Source: an uncultured Eubacterium sp. (lineage in GTDB: Bacteria; Bacillota; Clostridia; Lachnospirales; Lachnospiraceae). Taken from it: DNA of 16,231 nucleotides. The notes beneath the pieces are model-generated. The model saw only the letters and a program-made list of their open reading frames with translations, had not been told where the DNA came from and made no database searches. Position numbers and translations under genes: made by a program. Positions 8,083 to 14,762 of this stretch are shown in pieces. The stretch is taken from NCBI GenBank assembly GCA_934358495.1, contig CAKRKO010000063.1, positions 1-16,231 of the forward strand, read 5' to 3'. Numbering within the stretch: the stretch's first letter is position 1; each line of letters opens with the position of its first letter.

Positions 8083-8183
8083 AATCAACGGTAGGTTGTG
8101 AAAAAGGTCTCCGTCAATTTTGTCTCCGCAGCTAGTAATCGCTTGCTGAGAAAAAATTGTCGGAGACCTTTCTTCTACGTTAC
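8083..8183 (-). terminator. Terminator after lacZ, conserved-core family (reverse orientation)
   Basis: The arms AAAGGTCTCCG (8103-8113) with CGGAGACCTTT (8161-8171) and CAATTTT (8115-8121) with AAAATTG (8153-8159) pair with one T-T mismatch. The inner part TCTC/GAGA (8123-8126/8148-8151) and AGC-TAGTAATC-GCT (8130-8143) is the reverse complement of the core at 3048-3076. The flanks match too: GTAGGTTGTG (8091-8100) is the complement of the CACAACCTAC at 10978-10987, and CTTCTACGTTA (8172-8182) resembles the complement of 3016-3030. On the plus strand the stem is followed by TTTCTTC, so it should end the lacZ transcript. Confidence 0.82.
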
Positions 8184-8373
8184 AATGCTATCCGAATGTT
8201 GATTGTTATTTTTGTAAAAATGGTGATGGACGTTTATATTGTTAATGTATGAGACGTAGATGAAAAAAGTTTTTATTATATATTGTTTAGTTGAAAATGT
8301 AACACTGACTGCTTGTTTTGTGAAAGTTTAGTAAATTAGAAAAATACAAATGATAATAAAATTGGAAAAATAA

Positions 8374-8401
8374 TGTAACGTTTTTGATTCCATGGGGTCT
8401 A
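8374..8401 (+). promoter_or_regulatory. ECF-type promoter for the sigma/anti-sigma operon
   Basis: TGTAAC (8374-8379) followed by GTTTTT and, after a 16-bp spacer, GGTCTA (8396-8401). This matches the style of ECF promoters such as those of Bacillus SigX/SigV (TGTAAC or TGAAAC, then CGTC). It lies about 48 bp before the sigma gene, so the sigma factor probably activates its own operon. The stretch 8184-8373 is AT-rich with nothing else recognised. Confidence 0.7.
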
Positions 8402-8448
8402 ATTTATAGAAAACAAAATCATGATGAAGTTTTTGGGGGTGAATACAG

Positions 8449-8955
8449 ATGAGTGAACATGAAATCAGTCAGGATATCCTGATCGCAGAGTATGAAGCAG
8501 TATATTATTATGTGTTATCACTTTGTCATAATTCATCCGAAGCAGAAGATATTACACAGGAGACTTTTTGCAGGGCGTTGTATAAAAAGACGGAGTTCAA
8601 GGGGAATTCCAGTATTTATACGTGGTTGTGTGCCATTGCCAGAAATATCTGGTTGAAGAAGATCAAAAAAGAGAAACGCAATGTGTCGGATGAGGTTCTT
8701 TTCAGGGAATTGGAGTGGAACGGTGAGACAGTTGAGTCAATGATCATAAATCAGGAGACGCTGAAATCCATTCACAAAATTCTTCATACAATGGACGAAC
8801 CGTACAAAGAGGTGTTTTCCCTGCGGACGTTTGGAGAACTTCCATTTCGGGATATTGCAGATTTGTTTGGAAAATCAGAGAGCTGGGCGAGAGTGGTGTA
8901 TTATCGGGCAAAGCAAAAAATATTAGATCAATGGAAGAAAGAAGGTGGCTTTTAG
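8449..8955 (+). CDS. ECF-type RNA polymerase sigma factor
   Basis: A 168-aa sigma-70 family factor of the extracytoplasmic function class, with only regions 2 and 4. Region 2 spans about 12-80, with SSEAEDITQETFCRALYKK (core binding and -10 recognition) and SSIYTWLCAIARNIW. Region 4 covers about 105-163: MDEPYKEVFSLRTFGELPFRDIADLF, then KSESWARVVYYRAKQKI as the recognition helix. Start ATG 8449 follows GGGGGTG (8435-8441). The anti-sigma gene overlaps its stop codon, the standard co-translated arrangement that keeps the factor inactive until a signal arrives. An ECF-like promoter stands upstream. The inducing stress cannot be told from sequence. Confidence 0.95.
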   Translation: MSEHEISQDILIAEYEAVYYYVLSLCHNSSEAEDITQETFCRALYKKTEFKGNSSIYTWLCAIARNIWLKKIKKEKRNVSDEVLFRELEWNGETVESMIINQETLKSIHKILHTMDEPYKEVFSLRTFGELPFRDIADLFGKSESWARVVYYRAKQKILDQWKKEGGF

Positions 8956-9647
8956 TGTCTGAGAACAATAAAATCAATGAGATTTCCTGTGATATGGTTC
9001 AGGATTTGCTGCCATTGTATCAGGACGAACTTCTTCGTGATACGACAAAAGATGCAGTGCGTCAGCATTTAGAGCAGTGTTTCGCGTGTAGAAGCATATA
9101 TGAAAAGTTAAAAATGCCTGTTGTTTTGGAGAAAAATGAGACCAAGCAAAGTGCGGACCGGTTCCAGGCTATGGTGAAAAAGAACCGGAAAGCTGTGGAA
9201 AGTAAAATAGCTGTCGGCTGTGTGATTTCTGCAGTATCTGCAATTGTTTTCTTTTTCGTAGTATTTTGTGTACCTGTCATTCCTTCAAATGAAAGTAATA
9301 TGAGAGTCAAGGATGTATATTGCGTGAATGAGGACGGAGTGCAAAAAGTATATATAAATTGTCAGTGGCCGGATAGCAGGAGAAGTGCAATTTACAGACC
9401 TTCATTTGTATTGAACGAAGATGGTTCTGCAACGATGAAGACTGCAAGAGAGTATAAGTTGACCATAGCGGACAAAGTGAGCGGTCGTGCGGAAACTTAC
9501 GATAATGAACTTTATGGAAGTGCATATGTGGAATTGGATACGCCGTGTAAAAGCATTATTTATGATGGAAAACAGATATGGTCAGAAGAAGACTATGGCA
9601 GAGAAACACCGGAATTTGTCTATGATTGGAAGGAAGTTCAGGATTGA
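8955..9647 (+). CDS. Zinc-finger anti-sigma factor with one transmembrane helix
   Basis: A 230-aa membrane-bound anti-sigma factor. The cytosolic N-terminus has the zf-HC2 signature: Cys12, His38, Cys42 and Cys45 (H-x3-C-x2-C in QHLEQCFACRSIY), as in ZAS-type proteins that bind and release ECF sigma factors. A single membrane helix follows at about 88-111, and the rest (about 112-230) is an outside domain that I do not recognise. GTG 8955 is chosen: it overlaps the sigma stop (TAGTG), is preceded by GAAGGTGG at good spacing, and keeps the finger near the N-terminus. An in-frame ATG at 8931 would add 8 residues inside the sigma gene and is less likely. The outer domain may sense envelope stress; this is inference. 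Confidence 0.88.
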   Translation: MSENNKINEISCDMVQDLLPLYQDELLRDTTKDAVRQHLEQCFACRSIYEKLKMPVVLEKNETKQSADRFQAMVKKNRKAVESKIAVGCVISAVSAIVFFFVVFCVPVIPSNESNMRVKDVYCVNEDGVQKVYINCQWPDSRRSAIYRPSFVLNEDGSATMKTAREYKLTIADKVSGRAETYDNELYGSAYVELDTPCKSIIYDGKQIWSEEDYGRETPEFVYDWKEVQD

Positions 9648-9670
9648 CAGAAGTAAATGGAGAGAGTAGA

Positions 9671-9719
9671 ATACGATTAAAAATGAGTTCCATTTTGTTG
9701 ATTGAAAGAGGAATCGTAT
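9671..9719 (+). promoter_or_regulatory. Hairpin enclosing the RBS and start codon of the next gene
   Basis: ATACGATT (9671-9678) pairs perfectly with AATCGTAT (9712-9719), which includes the first two bases of the start codon at 9718. An inner AAAATG/CATTTT pairing (about 9679-9695) strengthens it. The RBS AGAGGA lies in the loop near the closing stem. It could limit translation of the third gene unless ribosomes or another factor open it. Confidence 0.4.
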
Positions 9720-10038
9720 GATAGGGTTTAGTATAATAACATGGTTTATCGCTGTTATCATGATGTGCTTGAGTATTTTTTTACTGAAAGGAAATTATAC
9801 TTTTGTTCATGGGAAAGTATTTGATAAAATAAAGGATAAAGCGGGATACGCAAAACGTCTTGGAAAACCAGTTTTATTCCTGGCAGTTGGAATTGCAATT
9901 TCCGGAGTGATTGCTGTTGCGTTGTCGCAGGAATATGCTATGACGGTTGTAATCATCTTCTTGTTATTAGTGGTGGCAGTAACGATTGGTCTGTTTTACC
10001 GAGTAGACAAATATTTTCGAAAATCCCTGTCTGAATAA
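9718..10038 (+). CDS. Small membrane protein, DUF3784-like
   Basis: A 106-aa protein with three hydrophobic stretches (about 3-23, 51-70, 74-92) and a charged loop, HGKVFDKIKDKAGYAKRLGKP. The pattern of an N-terminal helix, a Lys/Tyr-rich loop with an AKRLGKP-like motif and two further helices resembles DUF3784 proteins, which have no known function. RBS AGAGGA is about 6 nt before the start. It lies 70 bp after the anti-sigma gene with no terminator between, so it may belong to that operon. Its start codon is in a predicted hairpin. The operon ends at the terminator at 10086. The family call is tentative. Confidence 0.65.
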   Translation: MIGFSIITWFIAVIMMCLSIFLLKGNYTFVHGKVFDKIKDKAGYAKRLGKPVLFLAVGIAISGVIAVALSQEYAMTVVIIFLLLVVAVTIGLFYRVDKYFRKSLSE

Positions 10039-10059
10039 AAATTGAAAAACATTACGGCT

Positions 10060-10143
10060 CTTTCCTGCCACCGGGTAGGAAAGGTAAGCGTCAGAATTTC
10101 TATCGTTAGGTCTGAGAAGATAGGAATCCTGGCGCTTTTTGTT
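10060..10143 (+). terminator. Hairpin plus intrinsic terminator before the PnuC gene (possible attenuator)
   Basis: CTTTCCTGCC (10060-10069) pairs with GGTAGGAAAG (10074-10083) around ACCG. Two bases later 10086-10104 pairs with 10119-10137 over 19 positions with two G-U pairs and one A-C mismatch, followed by a T-rich tract (10136-10143). The second hairpin should end the sigma operon transcript. Since no good promoter is seen between it and the PnuC gene, the pair might instead be a leader that regulates PnuC by read-through. No known riboswitch pattern was recognised. Confidence 0.75.
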
Positions 10144-10225
10144 TGTGAGACGGATAATTCCATAATGGCTGTAAGGGATATTGACCATAAATATATTGTA
10201 GCAAAAGAGGAGTGAAAAAACGGGC

Positions 10226-10909
10226 ATGAGTAATCCGATTACATGTTTAACAAAAAAGGAATGGGGAATCTGGATGGGAGCATTGCTGATTATCGTGGTA
10301 TCAAATATTTTTTCGGCAAATGTTAACGTGCTGACGCTGGTTGCTTCATGTGTTGGTGTTACATCTCTGATCATTGCGGCAAAAGGAAATGTATGGTCTC
10401 AGATTTTGATGATCCTGTTCAGCATTCTTTATGGAATCATCTCCTGGCAGTTTCACTATTGGGGAGAAATGCTGACCTATCTTGGAATGACAATGCCGAT
10501 GGCTATCTGGTCAACAATCACATGGATCAGAAATCCGTCCGAAAGTGGAAAAGAAGTTGAGATTCAGCAACTGACGAAGAAACATGTATTTCTATTGGTT
10601 ACCAGTACTACCGTTATTACAATTTTATTTTTCAAGATATTAGCTGTATTGGAAACACCAAACATTGTATTCAGCACGATATCGATTACAACAAGTTTTC
10701 TTGCCGCATCATTGACAATGCTGCGTTCATCCTATTATGCAGTCGGATACGCTGCAAATGACATTATACTGATTGTGCTCTGGATTATGGCAACCATAAA
10801 AGATCCATCCTATTTTTCCGTAACGATTATATTTACGATATTTTTCTTTTTTGATTTATATGGTTTCGTCAGCTGGAGAAAAAGAGAGACAGCGGTAAAC
10901 GTAAATTAA
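10226..10909 (+). CDS. pnuC: PnuC-family transporter (nicotinamide riboside, thiamine or nucleoside uptake)
   Basis: A 227-aa membrane protein with about seven hydrophobic helices. The Trp/Tyr-rich stretches WSQILMILFSILYGIISWQFHYWGEMLTY and IWSTITWIRNP, then YAANDIILIVLW and FFFFDLYGFVSWRKRE near the C-terminus, are typical of PnuC proteins, SWEET-like facilitators that bring in vitamin precursors or nucleosides to be trapped by intracellular phosphorylation. Sequence alone does not separate PnuC (nicotinamide riboside), PnuT (thiamine) and PnuN (deoxynucleosides), and no kinase gene is adjacent, so the symbol is generic. The ATG has AGAGGAG about 13 nt upstream, a longer gap than usual. It is followed by a bidirectional terminator. 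Confidence 0.85.
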   Translation: MSNPITCLTKKEWGIWMGALLIIVVSNIFSANVNVLTLVASCVGVTSLIIAAKGNVWSQILMILFSILYGIISWQFHYWGEMLTYLGMTMPMAIWSTITWIRNPSESGKEVEIQQLTKKHVFLLVTSTTVITILFFKILAVLETPNIVFSTISITTSFLAASLTMLRSSYYAVGYAANDIILIVLWIMATIKDPSYFSVTIIFTIFFFFDLYGFVSWRKRETAVNVN

Positions 10910-10911
10910 AG

Positions 10912-10994
10912 AGAGCAGGGTATTTTTTCCTGGCAGGCGATTGTTAGCCGCCGGGACAAAATACCCTGCTCTTTTTTCACAACCTACAGTTTAG
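10912..10994 (+). terminator. Bidirectional terminator after pnuC, conserved-core family
   Basis: AGAGCAGGGTATTTT (10912-10926) pairs perfectly with its complement at 10958-10972, followed by TTTTT and CACAACCTACAGTT (10978-10991). The inner stem TCCTGGC-A-GGC/GCC-GCCGGGA closes on the loop GATTGTTA (10939-10946), with the same bulged A as the elements at 3016 and 8083. The element lies between convergent pnuC and the dehydratase/activase gene. Confidence 0.87.
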
Positions 10995-11006
10995 CCACGA
11001 AAGAAG

Positions 11007-12761
11007 CTAATCAACGCTTTCCAGACCGTACAGCGCTGCCCCCAGTGCGCCCACAATTTCCGGCTCTTCGGAAATAAAAAGCGGTGCCTTCAACTGTTCT
11101 TCCAGAACCTTTACCACGCCCGGATTTTTGGCTACACCACCGGTCATCATATAACCTGGTTCGAGTCCGACCCGGCGCATCAGTGAAATTGCTTTCGCGG
11201 CGATGGCCATATGGATACCGTGAGCAATATCGGAAGTTTCTTTATTCTGGGCAATCAGCGAGATAACTTCCGATTCTGCAAACACGGAACACATGCTGCT
11301 GATCTCAATATTTTCTGTGGATTTCAGAGACAACGGTCCAAGTTCTGAAATGTCTACTTCTAATGTCCGTGCCATCATTTCCAGAAAACGACCGGTTCCG
11401 GCAGCGCATTTATCGTTCATGACGAAATCTGTCACATCCCCTTTTTCATTCAGATGAATGGCTTTGCTGTCCTGACCGCCGATATCAAGAATCGTGCGGA
11501 TTTCCGGATTCAGATAATGCGCACCTTTTCCGTGACAGCTGATTTCGGTCACGTTTTCATCTGCAAACGGAATGCTGACACGTCCGTATCCGGTAGATAC
11601 GATCTTGGTCAGATCCGAGCGCTGCAGGTTTGCTTTCTGTAAAATTCCTTCTAAAATGCGCTGTGCGCTTTCACTGCTTTTTGCTCCGGTGCGGATGACC
11701 GCGGAGGCAATAATCTCACGATTTCCGTTTAAAATAACGGCGTTTGTGGAGGTGGAACCGCTGTCAATTCCCATGACATAGACAGGTGCAGCTGGCGTGT
11801 TAACTGTTTTTTTATTTGCAGTATCGGAAATAGTGTCTTGTGTTTCAATAGGACAGTTTTCCAACTGCTGTCGTTTATTTATAAATAACATAGCTTCTCC
11901 TTTTTGGGCGCGCAGGGATTCTAAAAATGCCTCCAGTCGAGTTAAAATCTGGCCGCCGCACTGAGCGGTAGCATCGGTTTCGATTTTTAGCATCGGTAAG
12001 CTGGATGTTTCATGCAGTTTGGTATATTCGTAAGCGTAAATATCACAGAATTTAACTGTATGGTAAACGATACCGTCAATGCGATCCTCATAGGCTTCCA
12101 GAATGCGCTGGCGGTTGGATGCGGCAGCCATACGCATGCAGGGAAGCTGATCCAGCAGGGCACGTGCATAGGCAGGCAGAATCTGATCAGAATCCAGGTC
12201 ATAGCTGCGTTGAATGCCGGTGCAAGTTAAATCCAGTGTGATCTCTGCCTGATGATCGGTGATAAGCTGACGGATCTCACTGCCCGGACGGGCACCGACA
12301 AGGGCAATATGAATCCCATGCATTGGTGTATTGGCAGCCAGGCTATTGGTTGATGTCGCACGCTTTTTACAAATTTCCAACAACTTTTGCTCCGAAAATG
12401 TTTTTCCGGAAAATGCAGCATAGACCTCAATGAGTTTCTGCAGCTGTTTTGTATAAAGTGTCACAGCAAAGTCATTGATCTTACGCGGCAGATCCAGACA
12501 GAAAAAAAATTTATCCGGAAACTGCTGACACAAAATGTCATACAGGCGGCGGGAACTGTCGCAGCAGGAGGTAAAGATCATACCCTCATAATCCTGTTTC
12601 TCAAATTCTTCCAGTACTGCTTTGGAAAAAGAACACATATTTGGATGCATCAGGGCATCTGCCTGAGTGAAATTCGTTACATGCGGTTCCAGACAGACAA
12701 GCTCTGTGCCGAAAGCCTGCATCAGTTCTTCCGGGACATATTTACAAAAATAAGCCAGCAT
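11007..12761 (-). CDS. 2-hydroxyacyl-CoA dehydratase-type subunit fused to its ATP-dependent activase
   Basis: A 584-aa fusion. Residues 1-300 look like an HgdB-type subunit of 2-hydroxyacyl-CoA dehydratases and related Fe-S reductases: Cys43 (HPNMC), Cys66/67 (TSCCD) and Cys239 (VKFCD) are likely cluster ligands, and KIETDAT...LTRLEAFLESL is the usual end of the domain. After a linker (about 301-326), residues 327-584 form a BadF/BcrA/HgdC-type ASKHA ATPase: GIDSGSTSTNAV, STGYGR, DIGGQDSKA, then Cys452 (DKCAAGTG) and Cys491 (SSMCSVFAESE), which in the family hold a [4Fe-4S] at the dimer interface; the 39-residue spacing agrees with HgdC. The activase drives one electron into the dehydratase with ATP. 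Start ATG overlaps the upstream stop (TAATG). No CoA-transferase or ETF genes are near, so the substrate is open. Confidence 0.88.
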   Translation of the reverse strand: MLAYFCKYVPEELMQAFGTELVCLEPHVTNFTQADALMHPNMCSFSKAVLEEFEKQDYEGMIFTSCCDSSRRLYDILCQQFPDKFFFCLDLPRKINDFAVTLYTKQLQKLIEVYAAFSGKTFSEQKLLEICKKRATSTNSLAANTPMHGIHIALVGARPGSEIRQLITDHQAEITLDLTCTGIQRSYDLDSDQILPAYARALLDQLPCMRMAAASNRQRILEAYEDRIDGIVYHTVKFCDIYAYEYTKLHETSSLPMLKIETDATAQCGGQILTRLEAFLESLRAQKGEAMLFINKRQQLENCPIETQDTISDTANKKTVNTPAAPVYVMGIDSGSTSTNAVILNGNREIIASAVIRTGAKSSESAQRILEGILQKANLQRSDLTKIVSTGYGRVSIPFADENVTEISCHGKGAHYLNPEIRTILDIGGQDSKAIHLNEKGDVTDFVMNDKCAAGTGRFLEMMARTLEVDISELGPLSLKSTENIEISSMCSVFAESEVISLIAQNKETSDIAHGIHMAIAAKAISLMRRVGLEPGYMMTGGVAKNPGVVKVLEEQLKAPLFISEEPEIVGALGAALYGLESVD

Positions 12762-14035
12762 TATGTCTCCTCCTTTCGCTGCTTTAGTACTTCTAAAAAT
12801 GCTTCAAATCGGGTACGGATCTGCCCGTCGTGGCTGTTTCTGCGGTCCATGCCGTCTCCATCCAGAATCAGGAGCGGAATGTCTTTTTTATCCAGTTCTT
12901 CTTTTAACAGCATGATACCGCCGGAGGACTGTTTGCAGCCCCAGTGACAGAAATTGATGACACCGTCAGACTGCAGATCCTTTGCAAGTTCCGATACCAG
13001 TTTGGCTTTTCGTGCATAAGGACTGTTATAGACATTGAGGATCATTTTGTCTGCCAGTGCTTCCAGTGGATGTTCAGTATCCAGCTGTGTACGGTAATCC
13101 AGATTCATTTCGATTGCCTGAATCTGATAATTGGCAGTCAGATTAAAGTATTCCTTTAACGTTTCCTGATAATAAGGCAGCAGGTGAACCCAGAGGATAT
13201 TGGTGCCGTGAAATTCCGGTGCGGCAGCGGTTTCTGTTTCCATTTGCTGATAAAAATGCAGGATTTCCGGTGTACCGATGTTTATATGTGATGCAAAAAG
13301 CATATACATCTGCATCGTCAGTGTAGATGGATAATGATGTGTTTGCAGATTTTTTAAGCAGCGTTCATAACAGGCTTTGGATTTATTTTCACGCTGAAGA
13401 ACCGGAACAAGTTCTTCTTCTCGAAATTTTTTATGGAAGGTATCTTCCAGCATTGTAATCAGTTCTTTTAACTGCTCTATGACATATTCTCTGGCACCTG
13501 GCGTATTGTATTGCGGGACATCGATCAAAAACGACGGCACGTGATGCTTTTCGGACAGATGTCGGAAGGTGTTAATGTTTCCGTCGCAAATGGTAGAGGT
13601 CGTTACGGCAAATGCTGCCGGCGGGATGATACCACTGTCGATGGCACCGATGAAGTTTTTGTGATAGGAGCACAGTGTGGATGCCAGACCTTCATTTTCA
13701 GCGTAATCCAGAAAATAGTCCTCGATAGTGAAACCGGATAAAAAAGAGGACAGAGATTCGATGGACAGACTGTGCAATCCAAAGCATTGCAACAGCTCTA
13801 CCGGGGCAAAAATATTTGCCCAGACAGAAGTCTCCGGATGCTTTAATGATTCCAGAACATCTCCAACCGCATAGGTATTTAAATACTGGTAAGCGCCGGG
13901 CATTCTTTTGTCTGCCAGATGCTTACTGCGAAACTGCTCTAGTGCCAGACCCGCTTTGATCATGCGAAAGGCAGCCAGCGGATGGTCAGGAGCATATTTT
14001 TTTATGATATTTCCATAAGTACGAATTACTTCCAT
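12761..14035 (-). CDS. 2-hydroxyacyl-CoA dehydratase family protein (Fe-S reductase subunit)
   Basis: A 424-aa member of the HgdA/B-like family (COG1775 type by pattern). Likely Fe-S ligands are Cys84 (APVELLQCFGL), Cys122 (STLCSYHK), Cys150 (STICDGN), Cys363 and Cys367 (FCHWGCKQSSGG). The C-terminal LLILDGDGMDRR...QIRTRFEAFLEVL is typical. It is the first gene of a two-gene operon with the fused subunit-activase, and their TAATG overlap shows coupling. Five conserved-looking cysteines are more than the three used by classic dehydratase subunits, so a double-cubane type cluster protein is a possible alternative. Start ATG (14033-14035) has AGGTGA on the minus strand 10 nt upstream. The role may be reduction of a CoA ester or of another hard-to-reduce small molecule; this is inference. 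Confidence 0.85.
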   Translation of the reverse strand: MEVIRTYGNIIKKYAPDHPLAAFRMIKAGLALEQFRSKHLADKRMPGAYQYLNTYAVGDVLESLKHPETSVWANIFAPVELLQCFGLHSLSIESLSSFLSGFTIEDYFLDYAENEGLASTLCSYHKNFIGAIDSGIIPPAAFAVTTSTICDGNINTFRHLSEKHHVPSFLIDVPQYNTPGAREYVIEQLKELITMLEDTFHKKFREEELVPVLQRENKSKACYERCLKNLQTHHYPSTLTMQMYMLFASHINIGTPEILHFYQQMETETAAAPEFHGTNILWVHLLPYYQETLKEYFNLTANYQIQAIEMNLDYRTQLDTEHPLEALADKMILNVYNSPYARKAKLVSELAKDLQSDGVINFCHWGCKQSSGGIMLLKEELDKKDIPLLILDGDGMDRRNSHDGQIRTRFEAFLEVLKQRKEET

Positions 14036-14071
14036 TAATTAGTGTTCACCTCAGTTGAAATTGAGACTTCC

Positions 14072-14098
14072 ACTTTAGCACATAGTGAGCAATAACAA
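14072..14098 (-). promoter_or_regulatory. Weak promoter candidate for the dehydratase/activase operon
   Basis: On the minus strand TGC-TAAAGT (extended -10, plus 14072-14077 for the hexamer) follows TTGTTA (plus 14093-14098) with a short 15-bp spacer. The extended -10 resembles those at 3929 and 4952. It is placed about 37 bp before the ATG. The region 14099-14239 shows nothing else. Confidence 0.35.
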
Positions 14099-14239
14099 AT
14101 CTTTTCCAGTGGGAGTGTTGCAATTTCTTCAAAATTTTTTCATAAAGTTCATTCTGTTTTTTCGATAGCATTTTACAGGAAAACCGGAAAAAAGGCAAGA
14201 TGACGGATAATTAGCCGATATGTGTGAAATGCAGATAGA

Positions 14240-14414
14240 ATTTGAACGCAGAATAAGCATTTCCCCGCTTCAAGTGCGTAGAGCACTAATCGGTGGGTAG
14301 GGGGATGCTTATGTCAGTGGGAGTTAAAAAGCTCCCACTGACAGGTAGCAAAGCGACTGCGTTCATGAGCAAGTAGCGAAAGCGGATTGAGAATTTCCGC
14401 TTTACTGTAAATCA
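14240..14414. repeat. Structured ~175-bp direct repeat, copy 1
   Basis: About 95% identical to 14541-14714 (seven substitutions and one indel by eye). It folds into a closed junction. P1 is TGAACGCAG (14243-14251) with CTGCGTTCA (14357-14365). P2 is ATAAGCAT...CCCC (from 14253) with GGGGATGCTTAT (14301-14312), with AGTGC/GCACT (14273-14287) inside. P3 is GTCAGTGGGAG (14313-14323) with CTCCCACTGAC (14332-14342). A short fourth arm around GCAAAGC has one mismatch in this copy. A tail hairpin AAAGCGGA (14379-14386)/TCCGCTTT (14396-14403) follows. No ORF is evident. It could be a structured RNA or a non-autonomous mobile repeat. The strand is not known. Confidence 0.85.
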
Positions 14415-14540
14415 GTCAGACTTACAACCATTTAAGAAAAATTTAACTGTAAACACAGGAATGGTTATGGTAAACTATAAGAAATATGAAATGATTCAGA
14501 GTCAGATGGATAAATGTTTTTTGTGTAAATCCGTAAATTT

Positions 14541-14714
14541 ATTTGAACGCAGAATAAGCATTCCCCCGCTTCAAGTGCGTAGAGCACTAATCGGTGGGTA
14601 GGGGGATGCTTATGTCAGTGGGAGTTAAAAGCTCCCACTGACAGGTCGCAAAGCGACTGCGTTCATGAGCAAGTAGCGAAAGCGAATTGCGAATGTCCGC
14701 TTTACGGAAAATCA
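14541..14714. repeat. Structured ~175-bp direct repeat, copy 2
   Basis: The second copy, about 300 bp after the first and 49 bp before the DUF362 gene. P1 (14544-14552 with 14657-14665) and P3 (14614-14624 with 14632-14642) are unchanged. P2 has TCCCCC where copy 1 has TTCCCC, a C/U change that keeps pairing through G-U. The fourth arm is perfect here: GTCGC-AAA-GCGAC (14645-14657). The tail hairpin is shorter (AAAGCG/CGCTTT). The 126 bp between the copies show no feature that I trust. It could be transcribed as the leader of the DUF362 gene or as a separate RNA. Confidence 0.85.
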
Positions 14715-14762
14715 TATAGAGATGGCTGTGAGTTTATATAAAATATAGAAGGAGTTTTAGCA

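Noticed and set aside
8174..8260. TCTACGT/ACGTAGA inverted repeat 73 bp apart after the lacZ terminator
   Set aside because: It is short and far apart; the left half is explained by the conserved flank of the terminator element.
10212..10229. Mini leader ORF (GTG, five codons, TGA overlapping the pnuC ATG)
   Set aside because: The purine tract directly abuts its GTG, leaving no room for a ribosome binding site; it is better read as the pnuC RBS with a long spacer.
14492..14602. Small ORF of about 36 codons between and into the second repeat (peptide with CFLC)
   Set aside because: It has no ribosome binding site and runs through the structured repeat, so it is likely a chance frame.
14240..14714. 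Tandem repeats as a CRISPR array or classic riboswitch pair
   Set aside because: There are only two 175-bp units with a 126-bp spacer and no cas genes, and identity is too high even in unpaired parts for an old tandem riboswitch. A structured RNA or mobile repeat fits better.
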